Assembly: GCF_902728265.1 (NCBI RefSeq)
Contig: NZ_CACVBR010000018.1
Coordinates: forward strand, 1-64,000
Source: Chryseobacterium potabilaquae
Lineage (GTDB): Bacteria > Bacteroidota > Bacteroidia > Flavobacteriales > Weeksellaceae
DNA length: 64,000 nt
Reading direction: 5' to 3'
A program made the position numbers and the translations under genes. Every line of letters starts with the position of its first letter. The stretch's first letter is position 1. This document shows, piece after piece, positions 18,415 to 26,089 of the stretch. Under the pieces are notes generated by a model, which ran no database searches, had not been told where the DNA came from, and saw only the letters and a program-made list of their open reading frames with translations.

Positions 18415-19016
18415 TGAAACATAAATCTTTACTAAAGGAATTGCTTTTATCTCTCTATTTTAAGACAAAAATATGAAATTAGCTATACAAAAATACTAAA
18501 AGTATCCTTAAAACACCTTAACATTCTTGTTATAAGTGATTTAAATCATTTATCCTGAAGCAGGAATCCATCTGTAAAGTATTACTACGGATATTTCGAG
18601 ACTTTTTGCTACTTCTTTGGGAGAAACTCCACCTTCCAACAGTTATTTAACAGCCATAACTTAGCCAGGATTCTATATGGGGATTAACTATTCTTAATAA
18701 TAGTTTCCAAAACAATGAGCACATTTTTAAATAGACAGCTCAGTCATTTTTTGGAATAAGTAAAGTGCTTAGCATGCTAAATTTTCTTTTTTATAATAGA
18801 TAGCAACGAATATTTGATTTTGAAAGTGAGTTTTAAACGTCCCTATTCTGTTTTTTTAATACAGTCCAAAAACCTATCTAAGCAACACAACCTATTAAGT
18901 TACAAATTATTTTAATAATAATTTCAGAAAAATAAAAAAATAATTAAATCTTGTGTAACCTTTTGGTGTTTTCAAACGTATAATATATAGAAACTCTTTT
19001 TTGAGGATAATAATAG
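18415..19016. other. Intergenic region upstream of rpoD
   Basis: 600 bases between divergent genes. It holds a transposase remnant (18555-18657) and the rpoD promoter region. The stretch 18660-18900 shows no frame I can assign and may be further insertion-sequence debris. Confidence 0.5.
18555..18657 (-). pseudogene. Remnant of an insertion-sequence transposase (helix-turn-helix part)
   Basis: On the minus strand an ATG at 18657 gives MAVK, a stop, then LLEGGVSPKEVAKSLEISVV and ILYRWIPAS. This is the helix-turn-helix of IS3-type OrfA transposases (ell-x-G-x-s-x-x-evAkelgis-x-x-x-lyrW). The frame has a stop codon and nothing of the catalytic part follows, and I see no terminal inverted repeats. 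It is an old insertion scar. Confidence 0.65.
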
Positions 19017-19883
19017 ATGAGACAATTAAAAATTACTAAGCAGGTTACCAATAGGGAAACTGCTTCATTAGACAAGTATTTGCAGGAAATTGGTAAGGTA
19101 GAATTGATCACTGCAGACGAAGAAGTGGAATTAGCACAAAGAATACGTGCTGGTGACAGAGCAGCATTAGAAAAACTAATTAAAGCTAACCTTCGTTTCG
19201 TAGTTTCTGTATCAAAACAATATCAAAACCAAGGTCTTTCTTTACCCGATTTAATTAATGAAGGTAACCTAGGGCTAATGAAAGCTGCTAAGAGGTATGA
19301 TGAAACAAGAGGTTTTAAATTTATTTCTTATGCAGTTTGGTGGATTCGTCAATCGATCTTACAAGCTTTGGCTGAACAATCAAGAATTGTAAGATTGCCA
19401 TTAAACAAAATTGGTTCAATCAACAAAATTAACAAGGCGTATGCTCACTTAGAACAAGAAAATGAAAGACCACCTTCTCCAGAAGAATTGGCTGAAGTTC
19501 TTGATATGAGTGAAGAAGACATCAAAGAGTCAATGAAAAACTCCGGAAGACATTTGTCTATGGATGCTCCTTTAGTAGAAGGTGAAGACTCCAATCTTTA
19601 TGATGTCTTACGTTCAGGAGAGTCTCCAAGTCCGGATAAAGATCTTATGCTTGAATCTCTTCAAATCGAAATCGAAAGAGCATTGAATACCTTAACGCCA
19701 AGAGAAGCTGATCTTGTAAGATTATACTTCGGATTGAACGGAAAACACCCAATGACTTTGGAAGAAATTGGAGAAACTTTTGATCTAACAAGAGAGAGGG
19801 TTCGCCAAATTAAAGAAAAAGCAATCAAAAGATTGAAACACAATACCAGAAGTAAGATCTTAAAATCTTATCTAGGTAAGTAA
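19017..19883 (+). CDS. rpoD: Primary RNA polymerase sigma factor RpoD (short Bacteroidota form)
   Basis: 288 residues, typical for the Bacteroidota housekeeping sigma factor, which lacks most of region 1.1 and the nonconserved insert. Region 1.2: [20 protein letters not shown]; region 2: [60 protein letters not shown]; region 3: [30 protein letters not shown]; region 4: [37 protein letters not shown]. The protein recognises TTTG/TAnnTTTG promoters. It stands alone with its own terminator and is near-certain. Confidence 0.97.
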   Translation: MRQLKITKQVTNRETASLDKYLQEIGKVELITADEEVELAQRIRAGDRAALEKLIKANLRFVVSVSKQYQNQGLSLPDLINEGNLGLMKAAKRYDETRGFKFISYAVWWIRQSILQALAEQSRIVRLPLNKIGSINKINKAYAHLEQENERPPSPEELAEVLDMSEEDIKESMKNSGRHLSMDAPLVEGEDSNLYDVLRSGESPSPDKDLMLESLQIEIERALNTLTPREADLVRLYFGLNGKHPMTLEEIGETFDLTRERVRQIKEKAIKRLKHNTRSKILKSYLGK

Positions 19884-19901
19884 ATAATTCGAAAAAAGTA
19901 C

Positions 19902-19941
19902 AATAAAAAAACGAAGCCCATTAAAGCTTCGTTTTTTTATT
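19902..19941 (+). terminator. Terminator of rpoD
   Basis: A 16-bp stem AATAAAAAAACGAAGC / GCTTCGTTTTTTTATT with an 8-base loop, 19 bases after the rpoD stop. The A-tract may let it also end the convergent DUF1266 unit. Confidence 0.9.
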
Positions 19942-19988
19942 GTCTTCTGTATTTGAGGAATATGTATTAATGATTATTAAACCTCATT

Positions 19989-20702
19989 TTACAAATAAGT
20001 TTTATTTTTCAAGGGACTTTTTTCATGATTTAGCAAATCGTATGCAATTTGTATCATTCTGCTGTTATTTGAACCTCCCCAAATTGCTCTTCCAAAAAGA
20101 TAGCTGGTGGTATACTCTTTCCAAGTACTGCAGTAGGTTTTTAGTCCTGTATATGATTTTTGTAAATAGTCCTTCAACTCTACTTCAGAAATATAGCCTA
20201 CCTCATAACAACACCGAACTAAAAATGCACCTCTTCCATAATTCCAAGCAGTGTCTTTTATTTTTTTTATCTCTGTGAAATTTAAGATTACATTCTGTTC
20301 TATCAGTTCAGGGACAACATTGTTTAATTTTCGATATATTTCTAAATAATGTTTAAAAACATCTTCTTTACCCGGTAAGTTTGATTTTAAAATAGAAGCA
20401 TAGTTTTCTTTGTCCTCAAACGCTTTATATATCACATCCAAATACTCATCTTGGTTTCTGTTTTGCAAATCCAAAAGCACTTCAACGGCGCAATCTTTAT
20501 CAAATATTTGCCAATATTCCTCTAAAATTGTTTTTAGTTTGGCGCTGCTAAGACCTGTTACATAAGAATTAAGATAAGCAGATTGTTGTTCTGCATACAT
20601 TGAGCTAATCAATAGATGATCTAATTGCTGACCTATTACTACATTTTTATCATTTAATCTTATACTTTTAAACGCATTAAAAATTTTGGAAAATAGTCCC
20701 AT
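19989..20702 (-). CDS. DUF1266 domain-containing protein
   Basis: 237 residues. The last ~100 match DUF1266 (E. coli YbeU/YbeR type): KKIKDTAWNYGRGAFLVRCC, EVGYISEVELKDYLQ, KTYCSTWKEYTTSYLFGRAI, with the recurring [WD]-x-x-R and S-W-x-E-[FY]-x-x-[SG]-x-x-x-G-R motifs. The N-terminal part is helical without membrane segments. No function is known for the family. Third gene of a minus-strand unit (21872-19989) with gaps of 14 and 4 bases, so probably cotranslated with the two upstream genes. Confidence 0.75.
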   Translation of the reverse strand: MGLFSKIFNAFKSIRLNDKNVVIGQQLDHLLISSMYAEQQSAYLNSYVTGLSSAKLKTILEEYWQIFDKDCAVEVLLDLQNRNQDEYLDVIYKAFEDKENYASILKSNLPGKEDVFKHYLEIYRKLNNVVPELIEQNVILNFTEIKKIKDTAWNYGRGAFLVRCCYEVGYISEVELKDYLQKSYTGLKTYCSTWKEYTTSYLFGRAIWGGSNNSRMIQIAYDLLNHEKSPLKNKTYL

Positions 20703-20706
20703 ATAT

Positions 20707-21405
20707 CTATATTATTTGTAGGTTTGGAAACTTGTCTTGCAATATTTTGACAAATTTTTCGCCCACTACTTGATACTTAACTCTTGTGGTTAGTTGTTTT
20801 TTCATGTCTAAAAGGTCGGTTGGATCTGGCACATAGTTTAATCTGTCGTGAATTTCTAGTGACACAGGAGTTTCATCGATATCAAATGTTATAATGTGTA
20901 TTTTCGGTAAATATTCTTCAGAAGATTTTGAATAGATTCCTAATTGTGATTTTAAAATCCCTCCATATTGAAGTTTTGCTTCTTCAATTCGGAAATGATC
21001 AAAAACAATATGCTCATCTAATTCGCCAACAGTATTGGTACTGAAAAAATGCAGATCACTACCGCTCAATACCCAAAAACATTCGGTTTCTATCCGTCTC
21101 AGTTTTACACCTATTGTAGAAAGCGCTACGTTTTTCATACCGTCACTGATAATATGCTGAACTTTATTAGTTGTAGATTGAGGTACAGATGCAGAGGTAT
21201 ATGCATCAATTGGTTTCCCATTCATCCATTCTTTTAGTTGCGGAAAATCTTGCATTAAAACGTCTTGATTGTATAAAGTATATTTTTTTCTTTCGCTATC
21301 CCAATCGATCTCTGATTTTACGGATTGGTGTTTTTTGTTCATATATACCATAAAAATGATACCTGCAACAACTAATACTACGGGAATTAAAAATAGTGGA
21401 GTCAT
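20707..21405 (-). CDS. Membrane-anchored protein of unknown function
   Basis: 232 residues. One N-terminal membrane helix (LFLIPVVLVVAGIIFMVYM) is followed by a basic, therefore cytoplasmic, flank and a soluble alpha/beta domain (CFWVLSGSDLHFFSTNTVGE, HIVFDHFRIEEAKLQYGG, IHIITFDIDETPVSLEIHD). I recognise no family. Four bases separate it from the DUF1266 gene. The alternating hydrophobic strands suggest a PH-like fold, but this is only an impression. Confidence 0.65.
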   Translation of the reverse strand: MTPLFLIPVVLVVAGIIFMVYMNKKHQSVKSEIDWDSERKKYTLYNQDVLMQDFPQLKEWMNGKPIDAYTSASVPQSTTNKVQHIISDGMKNVALSTIGVKLRRIETECFWVLSGSDLHFFSTNTVGELDEHIVFDHFRIEEAKLQYGGILKSQLGIYSKSSEEYLPKIHIITFDIDETPVSLEIHDRLNYVPDPTDLLDMKKQLTTRVKYQVVGEKFVKILQDKFPNLQII

Positions 21406-21419
21406 AAAAAATTAGCTGG

Positions 21420-21872
21420 TTAAATGTTAGTGGTTTTTACGTTTTTAGTTTTTTTTGAAGATATATTTCCCCAAATTAACAATGTTATTAAAATAAAAAA
21501 AACAAGTTTTCCTCCTATTTTTTGCCAAAAAGATAAAGGGTTTTCAGCAGTCGTTACATCAAAATCATGTTTCTCCTTTAATATTTTAGCCTCTTGAGTA
21601 TCAATTTCAAAATAAGTATTATTCGAAATATCGCTGAGTACGTATCTCCCATTAGTATTCCAAATAGACATCCATAAAATACCATATTCAGTATTAATAT
21701 AAGAGAGGTTTACTTTTTGTCCCACCAATTTCTGAATTTCAGAATCGGTTGGCAATTCTTGAATTGGTTGGATTTTTTCACAAGGAAGGCAAACTGGAAA
21801 TTTCGCTTTTGCTGATGCAAAAGTTATTGTACAAAATGCGATGATTGCAGTTAAAAATAATTTTGTAGTCAT
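21420..21872 (-). CDS. Small exported membrane protein of unknown function
   Basis: 150 residues with a signal peptide (LFLTAIIAFCTITFASA), a CLPC motif soon after cleavage (FPVCLPCEK), an extracytoplasmic domain of ~90 residues (VNLSYINTEYGILWMSIWNT) and a C-terminal membrane helix (LVFFILITLLIWG) with a basic tail. The C-x-x-C could be a disulfide or metal site. First gene of a three-gene unit; its promoter overlaps a 20-bp palindrome. No family recognised. Confidence 0.65.
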   Translation of the reverse strand: MTTKLFLTAIIAFCTITFASAKAKFPVCLPCEKIQPIQELPTDSEIQKLVGQKVNLSYINTEYGILWMSIWNTNGRYVLSDISNNTYFEIDTQEAKILKEKHDFDVTTAENPLSFWQKIGGKLVFFILITLLIWGNISSKKTKNVKTTNI

Positions 21873-21923
21873 AATTTGTATTTTTATAAATTGAACCCGT
21901 TACCTTAGTATGGGTCAACTCTG

Positions 21924-21969
21924 CAAAAGTACAAAATATAAATTTAAAATAAATCAACATGTTGATTTA
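21924..21969 (-). promoter_or_regulatory. Promoter with 20-bp perfect palindrome over the -33 region
   Basis: On the minus strand TACTTTTG (21931-21924) fits the -7 element and a TTG (21957-21955) lies 23 bases upstream as a possible -33. That TTG is inside the perfect palindrome TAAATCAACATGTTGATTTA (21950-21969). A dimeric regulator bound there would cover the -33 element of the three-gene unit. Confidence 0.6.
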
Positions 21970-22339
21970 CAGTGTTTTTTAGAGCGTTTTTAGTTGCCAT
22001 ACCTTGGTTTTAGTTGAACAAAAGTGGTAACGAATAGTTTTTTATCTTTTTATTTAATAGTCAATAATTTGAAGTAAAGAGAATGTTAAAATTTTCTTAA
22101 AATACAATTTTGTTTTTACTTAGATTAAATAAAAATAATACTTTTGAAAAATTTTTCTCTTTATATATGAATCTATCAAACGTAGAAATAAAATTATCAC
22201 TACCCTTTCTTCATCTCCAAATGGTAAAATTACAGTTTCTCAACGAAAGATAACATCCTATATAATAAACACTCACCTATAAATTGTATAGCCAAAATAA
22301 ACAAATAAGCTATATATTAAAAAGAAACCTACAAAAAAC
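21970..22339. other. Long leader region upstream of the GNAT-NIS gene
   Basis: A rightward -7 match TACTTTTG (22139-22146) lies ~195 bases before the ATG at 22340, preceded by a TTTAGATT-rich stretch at 22119-22133 similar to one at 4027-4041. If used it gives a long untranslated leader. I see no riboswitch I can name. Confidence 0.35.
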
Positions 22340-24745
22340 ATGAAAGCTATCAACGAAAAAATTTTTTCTAAAGAATTTACCGGATGGGGTAAATTTGAAA
22401 TATGTCATTTCAATCTTCAAGAACATTCATCCATTATTCATCATTGGGTAAATAAAAGTTATGCTGCATATTGGCAAATGCAAAATACTACTATTCAAGA
22501 AGTTACCGATACTTATGAAACTTTAATTAAAGATCAGAATAATAGTATTTATATGGGATACTTTAATGGAAAACCTGCATTTCTTTTAGAATGCTATAAT
22601 CCTATTGAAAGTCAACTCACCCAATTTTATACCCCAAAAGATTTGGATAAAGGAATGCATATTCTTACAGCTCCATGCGAAGAAAAAATACCTTCATTTA
22701 CCTGGAATATTTTCCAAACAATTATTGAGTTCATTTTTTCCGACCATACAATTCACAGAATAATTGTAGAACCTGATGTTAGAAATGAAAAAATACATAA
22801 GCTCAACTTTAAAGCAGGATTTGTTTACGAGAAAAAAATAAAATTACCCAATAAGGAAGCTTATCTTGGATTCTGTAACCGTGAAGATTTTTTTAATTCA
22901 TTGGAGAAAACGATTCATACTCATGATCAACCCATGAATCAAAACCTTATTATATCTCCCCAAAAAACAATAGAACATCTTACCCCAGAAAATTGGCATA
23001 AAGCAAATTCATTTATAGTACAGAAAGCAATTTCAGAATTCTCTCATGAAATGCTCATTACTCCTGAGCTAGAGACTATAATTCAAGATTGGCATCATTA
23101 TAAACTTTGTCCGAAAATAAATCCTGAAAATATTGTTTATAGATTCAAAGCAAAAAAATTGGCATTAGATCATTGGATGATCGATAAAGAATCAATAAAA
23201 AAGACTAAGAACGAAAAAGAATTATCTTTGGATGCTGTGCATTTTATGATTGAATTTAAGGAAGACTTAGGATTTTCAGAAACGGTTTTACCGGTATATA
23301 TTGAGGAAATTATCAGTACGTTGAATGGTAGAGCTCAAATTTATGGTAGAGAAAATAATGTTCAGACATTAGCCGATGCTGATTATCAAAGTATAGAAGG
23401 TTCAATGACCGGCCATCCCACATTTTTAGCAAATAATGGTAGAATTGGTTTTGATGCCGATGATTATTATAAATACGCTCCAGAATCTCAAAATGAAATA
23501 AAGCTTATTTGGATTGCTTTAAAGAAGGAACAATGTGTAATGGCGACGATTCAATCCATGTCATATGAAGAATTGTTGGAACATGAAATTTCCGCCTCTG
23601 AAAAGTTGAGATTTGACAGAACTCTTCTTGAGCTAGAGCTACAACCGGAAAATTTTTACTACATTCCTATTCACCCTTGGCAATGGTATAATAAAATGAA
23701 TACTATCTTTGCAATAGAAATAGGTAGACAAAATATTATACTTTTAGGTGAAACTCAGGATTATTACAAAGCTCAACAATCTATCCGAACTTTTTATAAC
23801 ATTAGCAATCCCCAAAAGTTTTATGTAAAAACAGCTCTTTCCATCTTAAATATGGGCTTTATGAGAGGGCTTTCTCCTTATTATATGAATTCTACTCCGG
23901 CAGTAAATGAATGGTTGGAAGAACTTCTTATTGATGACCCATATTTAAAACAAAGAAACTTCATCCTTTTAAAAGAAATTGCAGCTATTGGATTCAGAAG
24001 TGGGTATTATGAAAAAGCTTTAGGAAATAACAATACTCCATATACAAAAATGTTAGCCACTTTATGGAGAGAAAGCCCTAATCAATATATAGGAGAAAAC
24101 CAAAGAATAATGACTATGGCTTCCTTACTACATGTTGATAATCAAGATAATGCTCTTGTATCTCAGCTTATTCAAAAATCAGGGCTTTCTATCAAAAACT
24201 GGCTAAGTAAATATTTTGATGTATACCTTATGCCTATGATCCATTGCTTCTATCAGTACGATTTGGTGTTTATGCCACATGGAGAAAATCTTATATTAGT
24301 GATGGAAGATCATGTCCCTGTTAAAATATTTATGAAGGATATTTCGGAAGAAATTGCCTTATTTAATCAGGATATTGAGCTTCCTGAGAATGTGAGTAGA
24401 GTTCGCTTAGAAATGCCGGATTATATCCAACTATTATCAATATACACGGATGTTTTTGATTGCTTCTTCCGATATCTTTCTGCAGTTCTTTATGAACATT
24501 CCGGATTTTCTGATGAGGATTTCTGGCAATTGGTTGCAGAAAAAATATTTTCATACCAAGAAGAAATGCCTCATTTGAAAGAAAAATTTGTTCGATTTGA
24601 TATATTTGAAGAAAAGTTTAAAAGAAGTTGTTTAAATAGAATTCAGATCAAAAATAATAAACATATGCTTAATTTGGCAGATCCTGCAGGAAGCTTACAA
24701 TTTTTTGGAGATTTGGAAAACCCTATCCATAAATACAAAAAATAA
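22340..24745 (+). CDS. GNAT-NIS siderophore synthetase fusion (acyltransferase at N-terminus)
   Basis: 801 residues in two parts. Residues ~1-190 are a GNAT acyltransferase of the IucB/AlcB hydroxamate type (FEICHFNLQEHSSIIHHWVN, AAYWQMQN, HILTAPCEE, HRIIVEPDVRNEKIHKLNFK). Residues ~205-800 are an IucA/IucC NIS synthetase: GSMTGHPTFLANNGRIGFD, YYKYAPE, YYIPIHPWQWYN, the conserved basic/ATP region QSIRTFYNIS, FMPHGENLILVMEDHVPV and a FhuF-like C-terminal part. NIS synthetases join polycarboxylates to amines with ATP. The acyl substrate and partners are unknown because no hydroxylase or decarboxylase adjoins. The order is the reverse of that in the fusion at 56413-58839. Stand-alone, with its own terminator. 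Confidence 0.88.
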   Translation: MKAINEKIFSKEFTGWGKFEICHFNLQEHSSIIHHWVNKSYAAYWQMQNTTIQEVTDTYETLIKDQNNSIYMGYFNGKPAFLLECYNPIESQLTQFYTPKDLDKGMHILTAPCEEKIPSFTWNIFQTIIEFIFSDHTIHRIIVEPDVRNEKIHKLNFKAGFVYEKKIKLPNKEAYLGFCNREDFFNSLEKTIHTHDQPMNQNLIISPQKTIEHLTPENWHKANSFIVQKAISEFSHEMLITPELETIIQDWHHYKLCPKINPENIVYRFKAKKLALDHWMIDKESIKKTKNEKELSLDAVHFMIEFKEDLGFSETVLPVYIEEIISTLNGRAQIYGRENNVQTLADADYQSIEGSMTGHPTFLANNGRIGFDADDYYKYAPESQNEIKLIWIALKKEQCVMATIQSMSYEELLEHEISASEKLRFDRTLLELELQPENFYYIPIHPWQWYNKMNTIFAIEIGRQNIILLGETQDYYKAQQSIRTFYNISNPQKFYVKTALSILNMGFMRGLSPYYMNSTPAVNEWLEELLIDDPYLKQRNFILLKEIAAIGFRSGYYEKALGNNNTPYTKMLATLWRESPNQYIGENQRIMTMASLLHVDNQDNALVSQLIQKSGLSIKNWLSKYFDVYLMPMIHCFYQYDLVFMPHGENLILVMEDHVPVKIFMKDISEEIALFNQDIELPENVSRVRLEMPDYIQLLSIYTDVFDCFFRYLSAVLYEHSGFSDEDFWQLVAEKIFSYQEEMPHLKEKFVRFDIFEEKFKRSCLNRIQIKNNKHMLNLADPAGSLQFFGDLENPIHKYKK

Positions 24746-24779
24746 TTTCATATAAATTTTCATATAAATTGATTTAATA

Positions 24780-24815
24780 AAAATAAGATTGAAGTCTATC
24801 TTCAGTCTTATTTTT
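24780..24815 (+). terminator. Terminator of the GNAT-NIS gene
   Basis: AAATAAGATTGAAG pairs with CTTCAGTCTTATTT (14 bp, one wobble) followed by a T-run, 36 bases after the stop. Confidence 0.85.
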
Positions 24816-24937
24816 TTATTTCTTGAATTTTTCTAATCACCATGTTATCTCCATTTTAAAGAAAAATACGCTAACCTACGTTCCAATATCCATACATTTA
24901 AAATATTTCCCTATTTTTATGAGATTTAACAAATTGT

Positions 24938-25516
24938 ATGAAAAAAAATTTTACCTCTTCCCTAGCCTTTCTTTTGCTTTTTTCCTGTGCGAAAAGTGAA
25001 GCTGTAGCAGATGATATCGTAGAAAATGCGGAATCAAAAATATCTTCTTCAAGATATAGCAAAGGACAGAATATGATTGATGCCATTTATTATGAGTTAA
25101 TTAAAAATGATGAAAATCTTAAAAATTTAGATAAAAAAATTCTTTTACTTCAAAGAGAAAGTCATGAGGTAGAAGATATATACGAAGATATACAAAAGAA
25201 ATCCTCAGAATATTATGCAGACGCTGAGAATGTAGCCAAGTCAGTTAATGATTCTGTTCTAAAAAAAGAATTATTAAAGTTATTAAAAAACAGCTCCAAT
25301 AATAACTTTTTAAAAGAGAAAAAATATCGAGAACTTACTAAACAAATCAATGATAATCGTCAAACTATTTATTGTCATTATTCTGCATTTAAAATTAAAA
25401 AAACACTTCCAGAAATTGAAAAATATCAAAATGGCCATCCTTTAAAAACAGATAGTCTTGAAAATTTTGTTAACAAACAAAATAAACTTCTCAGTAAACT
25501 TAAAAATTTGAAATAA
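24938..25516 (+). CDS. Putative lipoprotein with coiled-coil region
   Basis: 192 residues. Lipoprotein signal (SLAFLLLFSC, cysteine at ~17). The mature part is charged and helical, with heptad-like segments (LKNLDKKILLLQRESHEVED, KKELLKLLKNSSNNNFLKEK, ENFVNKQNKLLSKLKNLK). No family recognised. The next gene starts 8 bases downstream, so the two are probably cotranscribed. Confidence 0.65.
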   Translation: MKKNFTSSLAFLLLFSCAKSEAVADDIVENAESKISSSRYSKGQNMIDAIYYELIKNDENLKNLDKKILLLQRESHEVEDIYEDIQKKSSEYYADAENVAKSVNDSVLKKELLKLLKNSSNNNFLKEKKYRELTKQINDNRQTIYCHYSAFKIKKTLPEIEKYQNGHPLKTDSLENFVNKQNKLLSKLKNLK

Positions 25517-25524
25517 AAATATTC

Positions 25525-26019
25525 ATGGAATATACTGTACAGTGGCTCTCAGATAATACAAGAATTAAAGAACTCGTTAATTTCTTTATCTCCCATAAAA
25601 CTACTTCTTATATTTCTCATAGTGAAATAATCTCAGGACGAGCCGTAGATTCTAAACATTGGAATTCGAATCTGGAAGCGATACTCACAGATCAGTTCAA
25701 TAATGAAAATAATACTTCTACTCAACTAAAAATACTTATTGCAGAAAACAATAATCACGATATTATAGGGATGTTGGTTTTTCATGTAATTAACAGTGGA
25801 TTTAGGCAGTATGCCGTGTTAGAAGATATGTTGTTAGATCAATCTATAAGAGGAATGTCTATTGGTAGTACATTACTAAAAAATGCTATTCAAGAATCAA
25901 AAAATTGGGACATCCATTTTATTTTATTAGAAAGTGGTGTTGATAATGAAGGAGCCCATCATTTTTTCAATAAATATGGTTTTGAAAAAGTTTCCGAAAA
26001 CTATATTCTTATGTTATAA
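25525..26019 (+). CDS. GNAT-family N-acetyltransferase
   Basis: 164 residues with the GNAT core: beta strands IGMLVFHVIN and YAVLEDMLLDQSIRGMSIGS, in which the acetyl-CoA pyrophosphate loop (R-G-M-S-I-G) is preserved, then LLKNAIQESKNWDIHFILLE and the C-terminal GVDNEGAHHFFNKYGFEKVS. The acceptor is unknown. It is unlike the siderophore-type GNAT domains of the two fusions. It ends against a shared terminator with the convergent NRPS gene. Confidence 0.85.
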   Translation: MEYTVQWLSDNTRIKELVNFFISHKTTSYISHSEIISGRAVDSKHWNSNLEAILTDQFNNENNTSTQLKILIAENNNHDIIGMLVFHVINSGFRQYAVLEDMLLDQSIRGMSIGSTLLKNAIQESKNWDIHFILLESGVDNEGAHHFFNKYGFEKVSENYILML

Positions 26020-26040
26020 TTTTAATAAATATAAGGGTAA

Positions 26041-26080
26041 AAAGTAAGGCTTGGATTATAAAAATCCAAGCCTTAACTTT
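26041..26080. terminator. Bidirectional terminator (AGGCTTGG family)
   Basis: TAAGGCTTGGATT (26045-26057) pairs with AATCCAAGCCTTA (26063-26075), a perfect 13-bp stem between the converging GNAT and NRPS genes. It is the best-preserved copy of the hairpin also seen at 1650, 2942 and 33898. Confidence 0.88.
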
Positions 26081-26089
26081 AATGTGTAT

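Noticed and set aside
21950..21969. Palindrome as an FNR site
   Set aside because: FNR sites read TTGAT-N4-ATCAA; here the half-sites are in the opposite order (ATCAA first).
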